From Aliagarivorans taiwanensis DSM 22990 (GTDB taxonomy: Bacteria; Pseudomonadota; Gammaproteobacteria; Enterobacterales; Celerinatantimonadaceae), in contig NZ_AUBZ01000042.1 of assembly GCF_000429505.1 (NCBI RefSeq), positions 1 through 34,119 of the forward strand: a DNA stretch of 34,119 nt, read 5' to 3'. The position numbers and the translations under genes were made by a program. The notes beneath the pieces were generated by a model. The model was given only the letters and a program-made list of their open reading frames with translations, did no database searches and was not told where the DNA came from. Below are positions 1 through 8,837 of this stretch, piece after piece. Each line of letters starts with the position of its first letter. Position 1 is the first letter of the stretch.

Positions 1-353
1 TGCTACGTGGTACTAAGCGTGACGAAGTACAACGTGGTCAAGTACTGGCTCAGCCAGGTACCATCACTCCTCACACCAAGTTTGAGTCTGAAGTATACGT
101 ACTGTCTAAAGATGAAGGCGGTCGTCACACTCCATTCTTCAAAGGCTACCGTCCACAGTTCTACTTCCGTACAACTGACGTAACTGGTTCAGTAGAGCTG
201 CCAGAAGGCGTAGAAATGGTAATGCCTGGTGATAACCTGAAGTTCGTTGTTGAGCTGATTTGCCCAATCGCAATGGACGAAGGTCTACGTTTCGCTATCC
301 GTGAAGGTGGCCGTACCGTAGGTGCAGGTGTTGTATCTAAGATCATCGACTAA
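1..353 (+). CDS. tuf: Elongation factor Tu, C-terminal part (5' end outside window)
   Basis: Reading from base 3, the frame gives 116 residues ending in [10 protein letters not shown] and TAA. They include [20 protein letters not shown] and [20 protein letters not shown], which are the hallmark of EF-Tu domain 3. EF-Tu is the cytoplasmic GTPase that delivers aminoacyl-tRNA to the ribosome. The GTPase domain and domain 2 lie upstream of the window. Codon use is strongly biased (GTA, GGT, CGT, GAA), as expected for a very highly expressed gene. A strong hairpin terminator follows 27 bases after the stop, so this is the last gene of its transcript. The sequence does not show whether this is the tufA or tufB copy. 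Confidence 0.98.
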   Translation, partial: LRGTKRDEVQRGQVLAQPGTITPHTKFESEVYVLSKDEGGRHTPFFKGYRPQFYFRTTDVTGSVELPEGVEMVMPGDNLKFVVELICPIAMDEGLRFAIREGGRTVGAGVVSKIID

Positions 354-380
354 TTAGTCGATTCTTAGGAACGCATTAGA

Positions 381-406
381 AAAGGCGAGCTTCGGCTCGC
401 CTTTTT
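381..406 (+). terminator. Rho-independent terminator after tuf, probably bidirectional
   Basis: A perfect 10-bp stem (AAAGGCGAGC with GCTCGCCTTT) closed by a TTCG tetraloop is followed by a T run. The A run on the other side gives a U tract on the minus strand as well, so it can also stop the lipoprotein gene that converges from the right. Confidence 0.93.
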
Positions 407-415
407 GTGTTTATG

Positions 416-453
416 GGCATCGGGTCTTGTGCACGCTGCGCTGACCTGATGCC
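416..453. repeat. Inverted repeat downstream of the lipoprotein gene
   Basis: GGCATCGGGTC (416-426) pairs with GACCTGATGCC (443-453), 10 of 11 bases, across a 16-base loop. There is no U tract next to it on either strand, so it is not a canonical terminator. It may simply strengthen 3'-end processing between tuf and the convergent lipoprotein gene. Confidence 0.4.
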
Positions 454-469
454 TAAACGATTGCGTGCC

Positions 470-2629
470 TTAGCCTGAATCTCGAACGGTAATCGATCGA
501 GAGGTCACCACACCTGCAGGGCTTGTCACTTCAACTATCAAAGAGCCCTCGGAACGGTTGTTAGGAGAGGTTTCCCTGACCACTGTTACCCCAAAGGTGT
601 CGCAGAGCCGTGTACCGTCGGCAATGTTAAAACTCGTCGTGCCAGATAGCTCGCCATTATCTGTCGAGAGCGACACACTGGTTCCCGCTGGCATCTGATT
701 ACCGTTTAAATCCTGCACAGTGATAACAAGAGACTCGGAAGCATTGGTTATAAGGTCAACCTCGCTCTTAGCGGCAGTATTAGATGAATCCGAGATCAAG
801 ATATTTGCCGCCGAGGTCGCCATCACTATCACCACTGAATCGCGTATCTCTACAAAATCGCGGGTACAGATACCTGCGGTTTCTGAGTCAGGCGTGCAAG
901 AGAGGCCGTTGTAGAGTTCGGTGACGCTTGCAGCGGGTATGCTCGAGTTGTTTACTCCAGTGGCACTGTCGTACTCGTTATTGTTGTTGAAGTCTCGAAA
1001 GTCTTCAGTCACGTTGTCGTCATCGTGATTGAAAATACCGCTGCTATTGAAGCTCCCATTCTCATCTGCGTCTACCCAGGCTTCTGGGAGAGCAGTATAG
1101 GTTTCGCCACTATCAAACACGCGGTTTCCGTTGGCATCTGAGAAGGTTTCTTGCCCCAGCGTCGTGGCGAGTATCGTGGCCCGTCCAACCCCGTAGACAT
1201 TGGTTCCTTGGGTGTTTGCTACATCAACAGGAATGTAACCCGGCGCACCACAGCTACCACTTGCAAAGCTACGTACATGACCTTTAGGGCGAGGGTTTTG
1301 GCTTACCCAGGACACGGTACAACTGCTGTTGGTTGTCTCTCCTGAAGTCAGGCAGTTAGCCGTTACTTGACCACCTTCTGCGGTAAACACCACGGAAGTG
1401 TTATCGGGAACCGGGTTGTTATTCTCATCACTGACTCGCAGGATCAGCTCACTGGTTACTCCGTCGACGTTCCATGCTTCAACAGCAAGGGTCTCTGCGG
1501 ATAACGACATGGTCTCTTGCGTTGGAATACCAGTGCGAATAGCCAATGAGTTAGAGGTGGCTGAAACTTGTTTATTGTCTTCATCGGTGAAACTTGCCGT
1601 TACCACCACCGTACCCGACATACGCCCACTGGTTACCCGTGTGACCACCTCGCCATCAGCATTCGATTGAGCGCTCATTGGGCTAATCGATACGCCATGT
1701 AAGCTGGAGTCTAGGGCGAACTCAACGACTTGACCGGACTTGGGTTGGTCGAGAGCGTTCAGCACTCTAAAGCGCACAACGGAAATGGTGCTACCCACCG
1801 ACTCGGACAGGTAGATAGTTTCGGGGGTAGCCGATACAAAATCGATGCTGTTGGCATTGGTTTCGGCAATATTGATGGTGGCTTGTTGCGGAGATATAAC
1901 GCTGACGGCTGGGGTTGCAGTAATGGTATCGGCCCCAGAGCAACCTTGTGCTTCATAGATGGCAGTTGCTACGCCATTTACGCTAGTTACCGTCTCGCTT
2001 AGGTTGGCTAGCGAACTGGTGGCACAACCGGAACTAAAACTGATATCCACAGGCGTGGTGTAGAGGTCGCCGTTACCATCAGTAATAGTAGCCGTGAAGC
2101 TAGTAGTCGCGTCTGCCGATAGAGTCTCTGACTCATCGATGCCAGCGACCAAGGTCATGGAAAGATTGGGTTGACCAACTTGATAACCGATGGAAGAAGA
2201 CGCGCCTAAGTTGTCGTTTGTTGCAGAAAGGGTATCTGCACCTGTTGTTTCTAGTTGCGCAAACAGGGTTGCGATGGCTTGTCCGCTAGAGTCGGTAAGA
2301 ATCGCTTCAGCGCTTAAGTTGACGTTGGTTGTGGCCAGGCTGATCACTTGGTTCGCAGCTGCATTGCCATCGGCATCTTTGAGCTGGGCGACAACAGTTG
2401 CGGGAGATTCTATGGATAGGCTACTAGTTGTTGCGCAGCCATTGGGAATATCGCTGATGCCATTACAGTCGTAGAGGGTTAAGGAAAGCGCTGCGGTGCC
2501 TGTGCCATCGCCGTCGCCATCACCATCTCCGCCCCCGCTATCGCCACCAAGGTTAAAATCGTCCCCACCACCACAGGCAAATAGAAAAGAGCAAAGTAAC
2601 ACTAAGCATCCACGCTTAAACCACGTCAT
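470..2629 (-). CDS. Large Ig-like domain surface lipoprotein
   Basis: This 719-residue protein begins with a lipoprotein signal: MTWFKRG, a hydrophobic core, and the lipobox LFAC with Cys19 as the lipidated residue. Glycines at +2 and +3 give no inner-membrane retention signal, so the outer membrane is likely. A flexible Gly/Asp linker (residues 20-44, with a GDGDGDGDG run) follows. Most of the rest looks like a string of bacterial Ig-like domains (roughly 47-150, 155-255, 258-365, 372-470 and 625-719), with recurrent phrases such as VVAQLKDADGNAAANQVISL and ITVQDLNGNQMPAGTSVSL typical of Big_1/invasin-type repeats. Between the last two lies an Asp/Asn-rich segment (498-554) resembling calcium-binding loops. 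An AGGAGG ribosome site lies eight bases upstream of the ATG. The role is probably a surface-exposed or adhesive scaffold. No catalytic domain is visible and the exact function is unknown. Confidence 0.85.
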   Translation of the reverse strand: MTWFKRGCLVLLCSFLFACGGGDDFNLGGDSGGGDGDGDGDGTGTAALSLTLYDCNGISDIPNGCATTSSLSIESPATVVAQLKDADGNAAANQVISLATTNVNLSAEAILTDSSGQAIATLFAQLETTGADTLSATNDNLGASSSIGYQVGQPNLSMTLVAGIDESETLSADATTSFTATITDGNGDLYTTPVDISFSSGCATSSLANLSETVTSVNGVATAIYEAQGCSGADTITATPAVSVISPQQATINIAETNANSIDFVSATPETIYLSESVGSTISVVRFRVLNALDQPKSGQVVEFALDSSLHGVSISPMSAQSNADGEVVTRVTSGRMSGTVVVTASFTDEDNKQVSATSNSLAIRTGIPTQETMSLSAETLAVEAWNVDGVTSELILRVSDENNNPVPDNTSVVFTAEGGQVTANCLTSGETTNSSCTVSWVSQNPRPKGHVRSFASGSCGAPGYIPVDVANTQGTNVYGVGRATILATTLGQETFSDANGNRVFDSGETYTALPEAWVDADENGSFNSSGIFNHDDDNVTEDFRDFNNNNEYDSATGVNNSSIPAASVTELYNGLSCTPDSETAGICTRDFVEIRDSVVIVMATSAANILISDSSNTAAKSEVDLITNASESLVITVQDLNGNQMPAGTSVSLSTDNGELSGTTSFNIADGTRLCDTFGVTVVRETSPNNRSEGSLIVEVTSPAGVVTSRSITVRDSG

Positions 2630-2864
2630 CAGATTTCCTCCTGAATGTCGGAACTACCCTGTCCCGACTTGTCCTTGTAGTTTTATAAAACACACCAGCG
2701 CCTATTTTGCGGAACAAATTCCAGTAAATAACAGAGAGTTGGGATGTAGTTTGAGTTCGAGGGGAGGGTTTAATTGAGATCAAACTAATCATCCGCAACA
2801 GTGGTTATTTGCTGGAGCTACGGCGCGCATCGCACTACTATGAGCGTGCTTGTATGGAGGGGTT
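2630..2864. other. Divergent intergenic region, lipoprotein gene / oxyR
   Basis: These 235 bases separate two divergent genes and must carry both promoters. I see the ribosome sites at each edge, but no convincing paired -35/-10 elements, operator or small gene inside. Confidence 0.5.
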
Positions 2865-3755
2865 ATGAATTTACGCGATTTAGAATATTTACTGGCGCTG
2901 CAGGAAGTGAAGCACTTTCGCAAGGCCGCTGAAAAGTGCTTTGTTAGCCAGCCAACCTTGAGTGGACAGATCTCCAAGCTCGAAGAAGAGCTCGGTCTAC
3001 TGCTGATCGAACGAACCTCCCGTAAGGTTATCTTCACCCATGCTGGCGATGAGCTGGCTGCGCAGGCGCGCAAAATCCTGATGGAAGTCAAAGCCATGAA
3101 GGACATGGCCAAGAGCTTTCAGGCGCCAATGGCCGGCCCACTGCATATGGGCTTAATCCCTACCGTTGCGCCTTACTTGCTACCGCGCATCGTGCCGCAT
3201 ATTCGCGAGACCTTTAAAGATATGGAGCTGTTCCTCTATGAAGAGCAGACCCATGTATTGCTGCAGCGCTTAGATGAAGGCGAGATTGACTGTCTGGTAT
3301 TGGCCTACCTGCCTGAGATGGAGCGCTTCGGCTCCATCGACCTTTACCACGAATCGCTGATGTTGGCGCTTCCGCCACAGCACCCTTGGAATGCGCGCGA
3401 GGAAGTCGAACTGGGTGCGCTTAAGGGCGAACAACTGTTGATGCTGGAAGACGGACACTGTCTGCGCGACCAAGCCATGGACTACTGCTTTAACGCCGGC
3501 GCCTCAGAGGACACCAGCTTTAAGGCGACCAGCCTTGAGACCTTGCGCCATATGGTGGCGGCCGGTATGGGGATGACCTTGTTGCCAGAGTTGGCGGTGC
3601 CTTCGACAAAACAGTCTGAAGGTGTGGTGTATCGGCCATTCTGCCCTGAGCAGCCAACCCGCCTTATTAGTATGGTGTACCGTCAGAACTCGGTGCGTCG
3701 CCCCTGCTTTAACGAACTCGCTGCCCTCATTCAAAAGCACTGGAGCGAGGCTTAA
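2865..3755 (+). CDS. oxyR: Hydrogen peroxide-sensing LysR regulator OxyR
   Basis: This 296-residue protein has an N-terminal LysR helix-turn-helix (about residues 1-60, MNLRDLEYLLALQEVKHF, SQPTLSGQISKLEEELG). The C-terminal sensor domain carries the OxyR signature LEDGHCLRDQAMDYCFNAGA. Counting from the chosen ATG, the peroxide-reactive cysteines fall exactly at 199 and 208, as in E. coli OxyR, where H2O2 forms a Cys199-Cys208 disulfide that activates catalase and peroxidase genes. The ATG at 2865 is preferred over the in-frame TTG at 2850 because GGAGGGG at 2856-2862 is the ribosome site and the protein then starts like the family. The gene is monocistronic and convergent with mrcA. I see no catalase, ahpC or dps gene beside it. 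OxyR proteins usually repress their own gene, but I could not place an operator in the 235 bp upstream. Confidence 0.97.
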   Translation: MNLRDLEYLLALQEVKHFRKAAEKCFVSQPTLSGQISKLEEELGLLLIERTSRKVIFTHAGDELAAQARKILMEVKAMKDMAKSFQAPMAGPLHMGLIPTVAPYLLPRIVPHIRETFKDMELFLYEEQTHVLLQRLDEGEIDCLVLAYLPEMERFGSIDLYHESLMLALPPQHPWNAREEVELGALKGEQLLMLEDGHCLRDQAMDYCFNAGASEDTSFKATSLETLRHMVAAGMGMTLLPELAVPSTKQSEGVVYRPFCPEQPTRLISMVYRQNSVRRPCFNELAALIQKHWSEA

Positions 3756-3762
3756 TTAACTA

Positions 3763-3794
3763 AAAAGGCCCCTGTAGTGATACAGGGGCCTTTT
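3763..3794. terminator. Bidirectional terminator between oxyR and mrcA
   Basis: A perfect 14-bp stem (AAAAGGCCCCTGTA with TACAGGGGCCTTTT) with a GTGA loop is flanked by A and T runs on both sides. It sits between two convergent genes and can serve both. Confidence 0.95.
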
Positions 3795-3823
3795 GCTATC
3801 AGTATCCGCTTGTTCTCGGCAAT

Positions 3824-6445
3824 CTAGAACAGCTCGTCATCCTCAGAATCAAACACCGAGCCTGACTGCTGTCGGCTGTAGCGTTTTGGCTCCGAGCCCT
3901 GCTCAAAGTACTCAAAGCGGGTGGTGTGATCGCTCTTGTTGGTTAGCAAACCGCTGCTACGGTCGATGCGCACCGTAGACACCCCTTCTGGCACTCTAAA
4001 CGGCTTGTTGTCCACGCCATCCAGTGCCACCTGCATGTAATCAATCCAGGCTGGTTGGGCGGTACGCGCACCGAACTCTGAACCCGTCACTTGGTTTCGG
4101 CCCAAGTTGTTGTTGTAACTCGCTTGGCCTAGGGTGCGGTTAAAGTCATCGAAGCCAATCCATGAGGTGACGACCAAGTCCTGGCTGTAACCTGAGAACC
4201 ACGCATCTTTGGCATCGTTGGTGGTACCGGTTTTACCGGCGATATCACGACGCTTAAGCTGCTGTGCGGCGCGCCAGCCAGTGCCATTCCAGCCGGTTTT
4301 ATGCGACCAGTTTCCGCCGCCCCAGATCGCACTGTTGAGTGCTTGGGTGACCAAGAAGGCATTTTGCTCGGAGATAACTCGCGGTGCCAAGTTGTAGTGT
4401 GGCGCTTGTTCACAATCGCTTTGTTCGGGCTCTTCACATAGCGCTGCAGCTAGCTCACCCGCGACTTGGCGATGCTGCTCAAAGGCCGCCAACTCTTCCT
4501 CACACTCGCTACAGGCTAGTTGAGGCTCGGCTTGGTAGATGACCTCGCCCATGCTGTCTTCGACCCGTTCGATAAAGTAGGGGCTGACCAGATAGCCGCC
4601 ATTGGCGAACGAGCCATAGGCGCTGGCCACTTGCATCGGAGTCAGTGAGGCCGAGCCAAGCGACAAGGTCTCGTTACGCGGCAGCTCATCGGCTGGGAAG
4701 CCGAACTTCGCTAGGTGATCAATCACCTGCGGTACACCGAGTTGGCGGATCAAGCGCACCGATACCACGTTCTTGGATTGTGCCAAGGCAACGCGTAGTC
4801 GCATCGGGCCATCGTAGACCTCGGGCGAGTTGCGCGGACGCCATGCCACGCCCATCGCCTGATCCCAGCGATTAATCGGCGCATCGTTGACCAGTGAGGC
4901 TAGGGTCATGCCCCGCTCAAAGGCGGCGGAGTAAAGGAACGGCTTGATGTTCGAGCCCACCTGACGGCTGGCTTGGGTTACCCGGTTAAACTTGCTCTGG
5001 TTGAAGCTAAAGCCGCCAACCAGTGCGCGCACTGCGCCATCATTGGGTGACAGGGCCACCAGTGCCGCGCCGGCATCGGGCAGTTGGCTTAATCGGTAGG
5101 CCAGAGCAACTTCAGTTTGCGCCTCAACGGCGTCTGCTTCCTCAGCCATACCTTCTTGGGCAAGGGCTTCGCCTTCGGTCTCGACGGGCTCCTCTGCGTT
5201 TACCGGCAAGGCCTCAACCCAGATTACATCGCCGCTGGCCAATATCTCCGAAGGCGACTTAGGTGCTGGCCCCTGGCGGCTATCGGTAATAAAGCGGCGC
5301 GCCCATTTCATGCCATCCCAGTCTATGGTGCCAGACTTGCCACCCTTAACCAGAATACTGGCGTCGGTTTCACCAACCTCTAATACCACGGCCGCGCGCA
5401 GTGGTCCGTAGTTCGGGTAGCTACGTAGGCGCTCAATCAATGCTTCAGTAGACTCGGCCTCTTGGCCGTCTTCCCAAAGCTTGGCGATGGCGCCGCGGTA
5501 GCCATGACGGTGGTCATAGGCTAGCAGGTTATCGCGCAGAGCTTGCTCGGCGGCCTGTTGATGCTTGGCATTGATGGTGGTGTATACATCCATCCCGCTG
5601 GAGTAGGCCTCTTCACCGAAGCGTTCAAGCATCTCCTGACGAACCATCTCAGCGAGGTAGGGGGCGGGCAGGGTGATCTCGGCGCCGTGATAGGTGGCGG
5701 TGATCTCTGCATTATTGGCTTCATCAAACTCGGCTTGGGTGATGTAACCTGTGGTCAGCATACGCCCCAGTACCACTCTGCGACGCTCGCGGGCGCGCTC
5801 AGGTGAGCGGATCGGGTTCAGCGCAGAAGGCGCTTGTGGCAGGCCTGCGATCACGGCAATCTGCGCCAGTGTTAGCTCTTCAACGTCTTTACCATAGTAA
5901 ACTTGAGCGGCAGCGCCGACACCGAACGAGCGGTAACCCAGTGGGATCTTGTTTAAGTAGAGCGCCAGGATCTCGTCTTTGCTGAGTTCCCGCTCGATTT
6001 TGATGGCTAGGAAGATCTCTTTAATCTTCCGGATATAGGTCTTCTCCCGGGTCAGGAAGAAGTTTCGCGCCACCTGTTGGGTGATGGTACTCGCGCCCTG
6101 GCTCTTCTCTCCCGTCACCGCTAAGTTGACCGCCGCACGGGTGATGCCGATGGGGTCAATACCGGGGTGCTGGTAGAAACGATTGTCTTCGGTGGCCAGT
6201 ACCGCTTGGATCATCTGCTCTGGCACATCGTCTAGCGCTAGTGGGATCCGGCGTTGCTCGCCAAATTGTGAGATGAGTTCACCATCGGCGCTGAACACCC
6301 GCATCGGGGTTTGTAGCTGCACGTCTCTTAAGGTGCTGACATCGGGGAGTTGTGGGGCAAAGTAGAAGTACAAGCCCAGTACTCCGGCAATGCCGCAAAA
6401 AAGCCCAAAAACGCCTAGCGCCAGCAATCGTTTAAGCCATTTCAT
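3824..6445 (-). CDS. mrcA: Penicillin-binding protein 1a, bifunctional peptidoglycan synthase
   Basis: This 873-residue inner-membrane enzyme polymerises lipid II and cross-links peptidoglycan in the periplasm. A single N-terminal membrane helix (about 8-30) anchors it. The GT51 glycosyltransferase follows, with EDNRFYQHPGIDPIG (catalytic Glu86) and GASTITQQVARNFFL (117-131). The transpeptidase has the three penicillin-binding motifs: SNIK (Ser498 nucleophile, Lys501), SKN (557-559) and KTG (738-740). It is slightly longer than E. coli PBP1a (850 residues). Two stretches look like insertions: an acidic Glu/Ala-rich segment at 415-448 and a segment with four cysteines at 645-678. It is transcribed divergently from pilM, an arrangement conserved in many gammaproteobacteria. 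Other class A PBPs such as PBP1b share the motifs, but the length, the domain order and the pilM neighbour favour PBP1a. Confidence 0.96.
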   Translation of the reverse strand: MKWLKRLLALGVFGLFCGIAGVLGLYFYFAPQLPDVSTLRDVQLQTPMRVFSADGELISQFGEQRRIPLALDDVPEQMIQAVLATEDNRFYQHPGIDPIGITRAAVNLAVTGEKSQGASTITQQVARNFFLTREKTYIRKIKEIFLAIKIERELSKDEILALYLNKIPLGYRSFGVGAAAQVYYGKDVEELTLAQIAVIAGLPQAPSALNPIRSPERARERRRVVLGRMLTTGYITQAEFDEANNAEITATYHGAEITLPAPYLAEMVRQEMLERFGEEAYSSGMDVYTTINAKHQQAAEQALRDNLLAYDHRHGYRGAIAKLWEDGQEAESTEALIERLRSYPNYGPLRAAVVLEVGETDASILVKGGKSGTIDWDGMKWARRFITDSRQGPAPKSPSEILASGDVIWVEALPVNAEEPVETEGEALAQEGMAEEADAVEAQTEVALAYRLSQLPDAGAALVALSPNDGAVRALVGGFSFNQSKFNRVTQASRQVGSNIKPFLYSAAFERGMTLASLVNDAPINRWDQAMGVAWRPRNSPEVYDGPMRLRVALAQSKNVVSVRLIRQLGVPQVIDHLAKFGFPADELPRNETLSLGSASLTPMQVASAYGSFANGGYLVSPYFIERVEDSMGEVIYQAEPQLACSECEEELAAFEQHRQVAGELAAALCEEPEQSDCEQAPHYNLAPRVISEQNAFLVTQALNSAIWGGGNWSHKTGWNGTGWRAAQQLKRRDIAGKTGTTNDAKDAWFSGYSQDLVVTSWIGFDDFNRTLGQASYNNNLGRNQVTGSEFGARTAQPAWIDYMQVALDGVDNKPFRVPEGVSTVRIDRSSGLLTNKSDHTTRFEYFEQGSEPKRYSRQQSGSVFDSEDDELF

Positions 6446-6479
6446 TGAAAATCGTTGTACTCCATTCGGTTAGGCGCCG

Positions 6480-6509
6480 ATTATATCGTCAATCTGTGAA
6501 GCGTTTCGA
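6480..6509 (-). promoter_or_regulatory. Candidate sigma-70 promoter for mrcA
   Basis: On the minus strand a perfect TATAAT -10 hexamer (6480-6485) lies 18 bases downstream of TCGAAA (6504-6509), a 4-of-6 match to the -35 consensus. It lies 35 bases upstream of the mrcA ATG. The -10 is strong and the -35 is weak, so the call is tentative. Confidence 0.42.
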
Positions 6510-6603
6510 CAACTTTCAGATATCTGTTAGCGAGGATGGGTTTTAGGTTCTATGTTCATTAGTACTGTAAGTCGTTAATTTTAATCACTGTTGGCGAAAA
6601 TTC

Positions 6604-7680
6604 ATGCTAATTAAAGGAAGAAATAGCACGCCAGCGTTGTTTGGTATTGATTTCGGCAGTTCGACTATCAAAGGAATGTTGCTCACCAAACAGGGCGAAG
6701 GCTACAGTGTGGAAGCGATTGCGTCTGAGGCGATGCCCGAAGGCGCTTGGGTCGATCATCAAATTGGCGCCCCTGACGATATCGTAGCTGCGCTGGAACG
6801 CCTGCGGGGCAAGTTGCCGGGAAAGATCCGCCGTGTAGCTACGGCGGTCTCCGGTAATCAGGTGATTACCAAAGTCATCCAGTTAGATAACGGCCTTTCT
6901 GAACTTGAGCTAGAGAGCCAAGTAGAGCTGGAAGCTGAAAAAAATATTCCGTTCCCCATCGATGAAATCAGCCTCGACTTCGAAGTGCTGGGCGAGAACC
7001 CCAACGATTCACGGCGCGATGATGTGCTGCTAAGTGCTGCTCGCTCCGAGATGGTCAACACTTTGGCCGAAGTGCTCTCTGAGGCGCATTTTCAAGCCCA
7101 AGTGGTGGACGTGCAAAGCCATGCGCTCGGACGCGCCTGGCAGTTCCAGCTCAGCTATCAACAAGACCCCTTGGCCCAAGAAGGCGTCGTCGCACTGATC
7201 GACATTGGCGAGCGCACCATGAACTTTGCGGTGCTCACCAAAGGCGAGGTGATCTACAACCGCGAGCAGAATTTCGGTGGCGAGCAGTTCGCGCTGCAAG
7301 CCGCCCCCCTTGCCCAGATGAAACCTGACGAAGCCAACCAAGCCTGGCAAACCCTAACCTTATCTGAAGAAGTGCTGCAAATGGCCTATCCGCAGTATGT
7401 GCAATCCTTGGCCCAGCAGATAAAGCGCCAGCTGTCGCTGTTTATCTCCTCCAGCGGCTATAAAAATGTCGATGCGATTGCGATTAGCGGTGGGGTCAGC
7501 TTGGATGGCGAAATCGTCACCCAGCTTAAAGGTGAGCTGGACTTGCCCTTGATTGTCGCCTGCCCATTTGAGTGCATGCCCTTATCGGCCTCGATTCAGG
7601 GGCGCAACATGTACCTCGAAGAGGGGGCCAAATACATGACCGCGTTGGGGCTGGCCTTGAGGAGCTTTGATCATGTCTAA
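6604..7680 (+). CDS. pilM: Type IV pilus assembly ATPase-like protein PilM
   Basis: This 358-residue cytoplasmic protein has an actin-like fold similar to FtsA and MreB. Visible nucleotide-site motifs are GIDFGSSTIKGML near the N-terminus (phosphate 1), ALIDIGERTMNFAVL in the middle (phosphate 2) and AIAISGGVSLDG near the C-terminus (adenosine). PilM binds the N-terminal tail of PilN and links the cytoplasmic side of the pilus machine to the periplasmic PilNOP alignment complex. It is the first gene of pilMNOPQ, and its stop codon overlaps the pilN start by eight bases. The ATG has no strong Shine-Dalgarno sequence. The start is chosen by family length. Confidence 0.95.
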   Translation: MLIKGRNSTPALFGIDFGSSTIKGMLLTKQGEGYSVEAIASEAMPEGAWVDHQIGAPDDIVAALERLRGKLPGKIRRVATAVSGNQVITKVIQLDNGLSELELESQVELEAEKNIPFPIDEISLDFEVLGENPNDSRRDDVLLSAARSEMVNTLAEVLSEAHFQAQVVDVQSHALGRAWQFQLSYQQDPLAQEGVVALIDIGERTMNFAVLTKGEVIYNREQNFGGEQFALQAAPLAQMKPDEANQAWQTLTLSEEVLQMAYPQYVQSLAQQIKRQLSLFISSSGYKNVDAIAISGGVSLDGEIVTQLKGELDLPLIVACPFECMPLSASIQGRNMYLEEGAKYMTALGLALRSFDHV

Positions 7681-8263
7681 GATCAACTTGCTCCCATGGC
7701 GCGAGGAGCGCAAGGCCAAGCGCAAGCAGCAGTTCTGGCTCAGTTTTGGCTTGAGTGTCATGTTAACCGTTGTCGCCCTAGCCGGGGTGCAGTTTTATAT
7801 CAATGGCTTGCAGAAGGCGCAGAGCGCTCGCAATCAGTATCTTGATACCCAAATCGTGATTCTGGATGCGCAAATCGGCGAAATCCGCGCCATCAAGGCG
7901 CGCAAGCAGGCCTTGGAAGAGCGAATTGCTCTGATTGAACGACTGCAACTACGCCGTAATCTGCCTACTAAGATGTTTAATCAGCTGCCGCTTATCACCC
8001 CGGAAGGGGTCTACCTCGATGAGCTTAGCTACGCAGGCCTTAACTTGGCGCTAGATGGGATGAGTGAGGCCAATTACCGGGTCGCCAGTTTTATGCGCAA
8101 CATCGAGCAGCGCAGCTGGTTGGCGGTGCCGCAGATCTCATCGATTGTGGCGCAAGAGAGTGAAGACGAGCGGCTTAATCTGAGCCGCTTTCATATCGAT
8201 GTCACCATCGAGCTGGTTCAACCCGACAAGGAGAGTGAAGATGGATCTTCAGCAGCTCAATGA
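7673..8263 (+). CDS. pilN: Type IV pilus inner-membrane alignment protein PilN
   Basis: This 196-residue protein begins MSKINLLPWREERK. INLLPWR is the conserved cytoplasmic peptide by which PilN docks into PilM. A single membrane helix (about 21-43) and a periplasmic coiled-coil region (about 48-95, rich in Gln, Arg and Glu) follow, ending in a ferredoxin-like domain. PilN pairs with PilO in the periplasm. The ATG at 7673 is preferred over an in-frame TTG at 7667 because GAGGAG lies about eight bases upstream and the family motif starts at once. It overlaps pilM and pilO, consistent with translational coupling. Confidence 0.95.
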   Translation: MSKINLLPWREERKAKRKQQFWLSFGLSVMLTVVALAGVQFYINGLQKAQSARNQYLDTQIVILDAQIGEIRAIKARKQALEERIALIERLQLRRNLPTKMFNQLPLITPEGVYLDELSYAGLNLALDGMSEANYRVASFMRNIEQRSWLAVPQISSIVAQESEDERLNLSRFHIDVTIELVQPDKESEDGSSAAQ

Positions 8264-8837
8264 GTTGGACTTTGAGAACATCGAGTCTTGGCCCAAGGTT
8301 GCCAAGGGGATCTTTGTGTTGGTGGTGTGTATCGGCCTGGCCGTGGTGTATTACTACTTTCAACTATCCGACGAGCGAAAGCAGCTCGAGAGCCTACAAG
8401 CCCGAGAACTGGAACTACGCTCCTCATTTGAAGCCAAGGCGGCGGTTGCTAGCTATCTGCCGGTCTACAAAAAGCAGGTAGAGAAGATGGAGGAGGCCTT
8501 CGACACCTTGCTCAGACAGTTGCCGGAGCAACATGAGATCCCTGGCCTTATCGATGAGCTGAGCTTTGTGGGTATCGATAATGGCCTAGAGTTTAAGCAG
8601 CTGACCTGGCTGGAAGAGCAAGAGCAGGACTTCTCCATCGAACTGCCCATCGCCATCGAAGTCACCGGCGGCTATCACCAGCTGGGTGAGTTTGTCAGTG
8701 CAGTCGCGGCGCTGCCGCGGATTGTGATTCTCGACCAGTTCTCCATCAAGCAACTCACTGCCGATGACCGCTTGCAGATGAGTCTGCTGGTGAAAACCTA
8801 CCGCTATAAAGAAACACCGCCAGAGGAGCAGCCATGA
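8241..8837 (+). CDS. pilO: Type IV pilus inner-membrane alignment protein PilO
   Basis: This 198-residue protein has a short cytoplasmic N-terminus, one membrane helix (about 22-40, GIFVLVVCIGLAVVYYYF) and a periplasmic coiled coil rich in Glu, Gln and Arg (about 42-95). A globular domain with a conserved EVTGGYHQLGEFVSAVAALPRIV segment follows. It heterodimerises with PilN to hold the pilus motor under the secretin. The start is the ATG at 8241, with AAGGAGAG just upstream. It overlaps the pilN reading frame by 23 bases. Its TGA overlaps the pilP ATG (ATGA), the usual sign of coupled translation. Confidence 0.95.
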   Translation: MDLQQLNELDFENIESWPKVAKGIFVLVVCIGLAVVYYYFQLSDERKQLESLQARELELRSSFEAKAAVASYLPVYKKQVEKMEEAFDTLLRQLPEQHEIPGLIDELSFVGIDNGLEFKQLTWLEEQEQDFSIELPIAIEVTGGYHQLGEFVSAVAALPRIVILDQFSIKQLTADDRLQMSLLVKTYRYKETPPEEQP

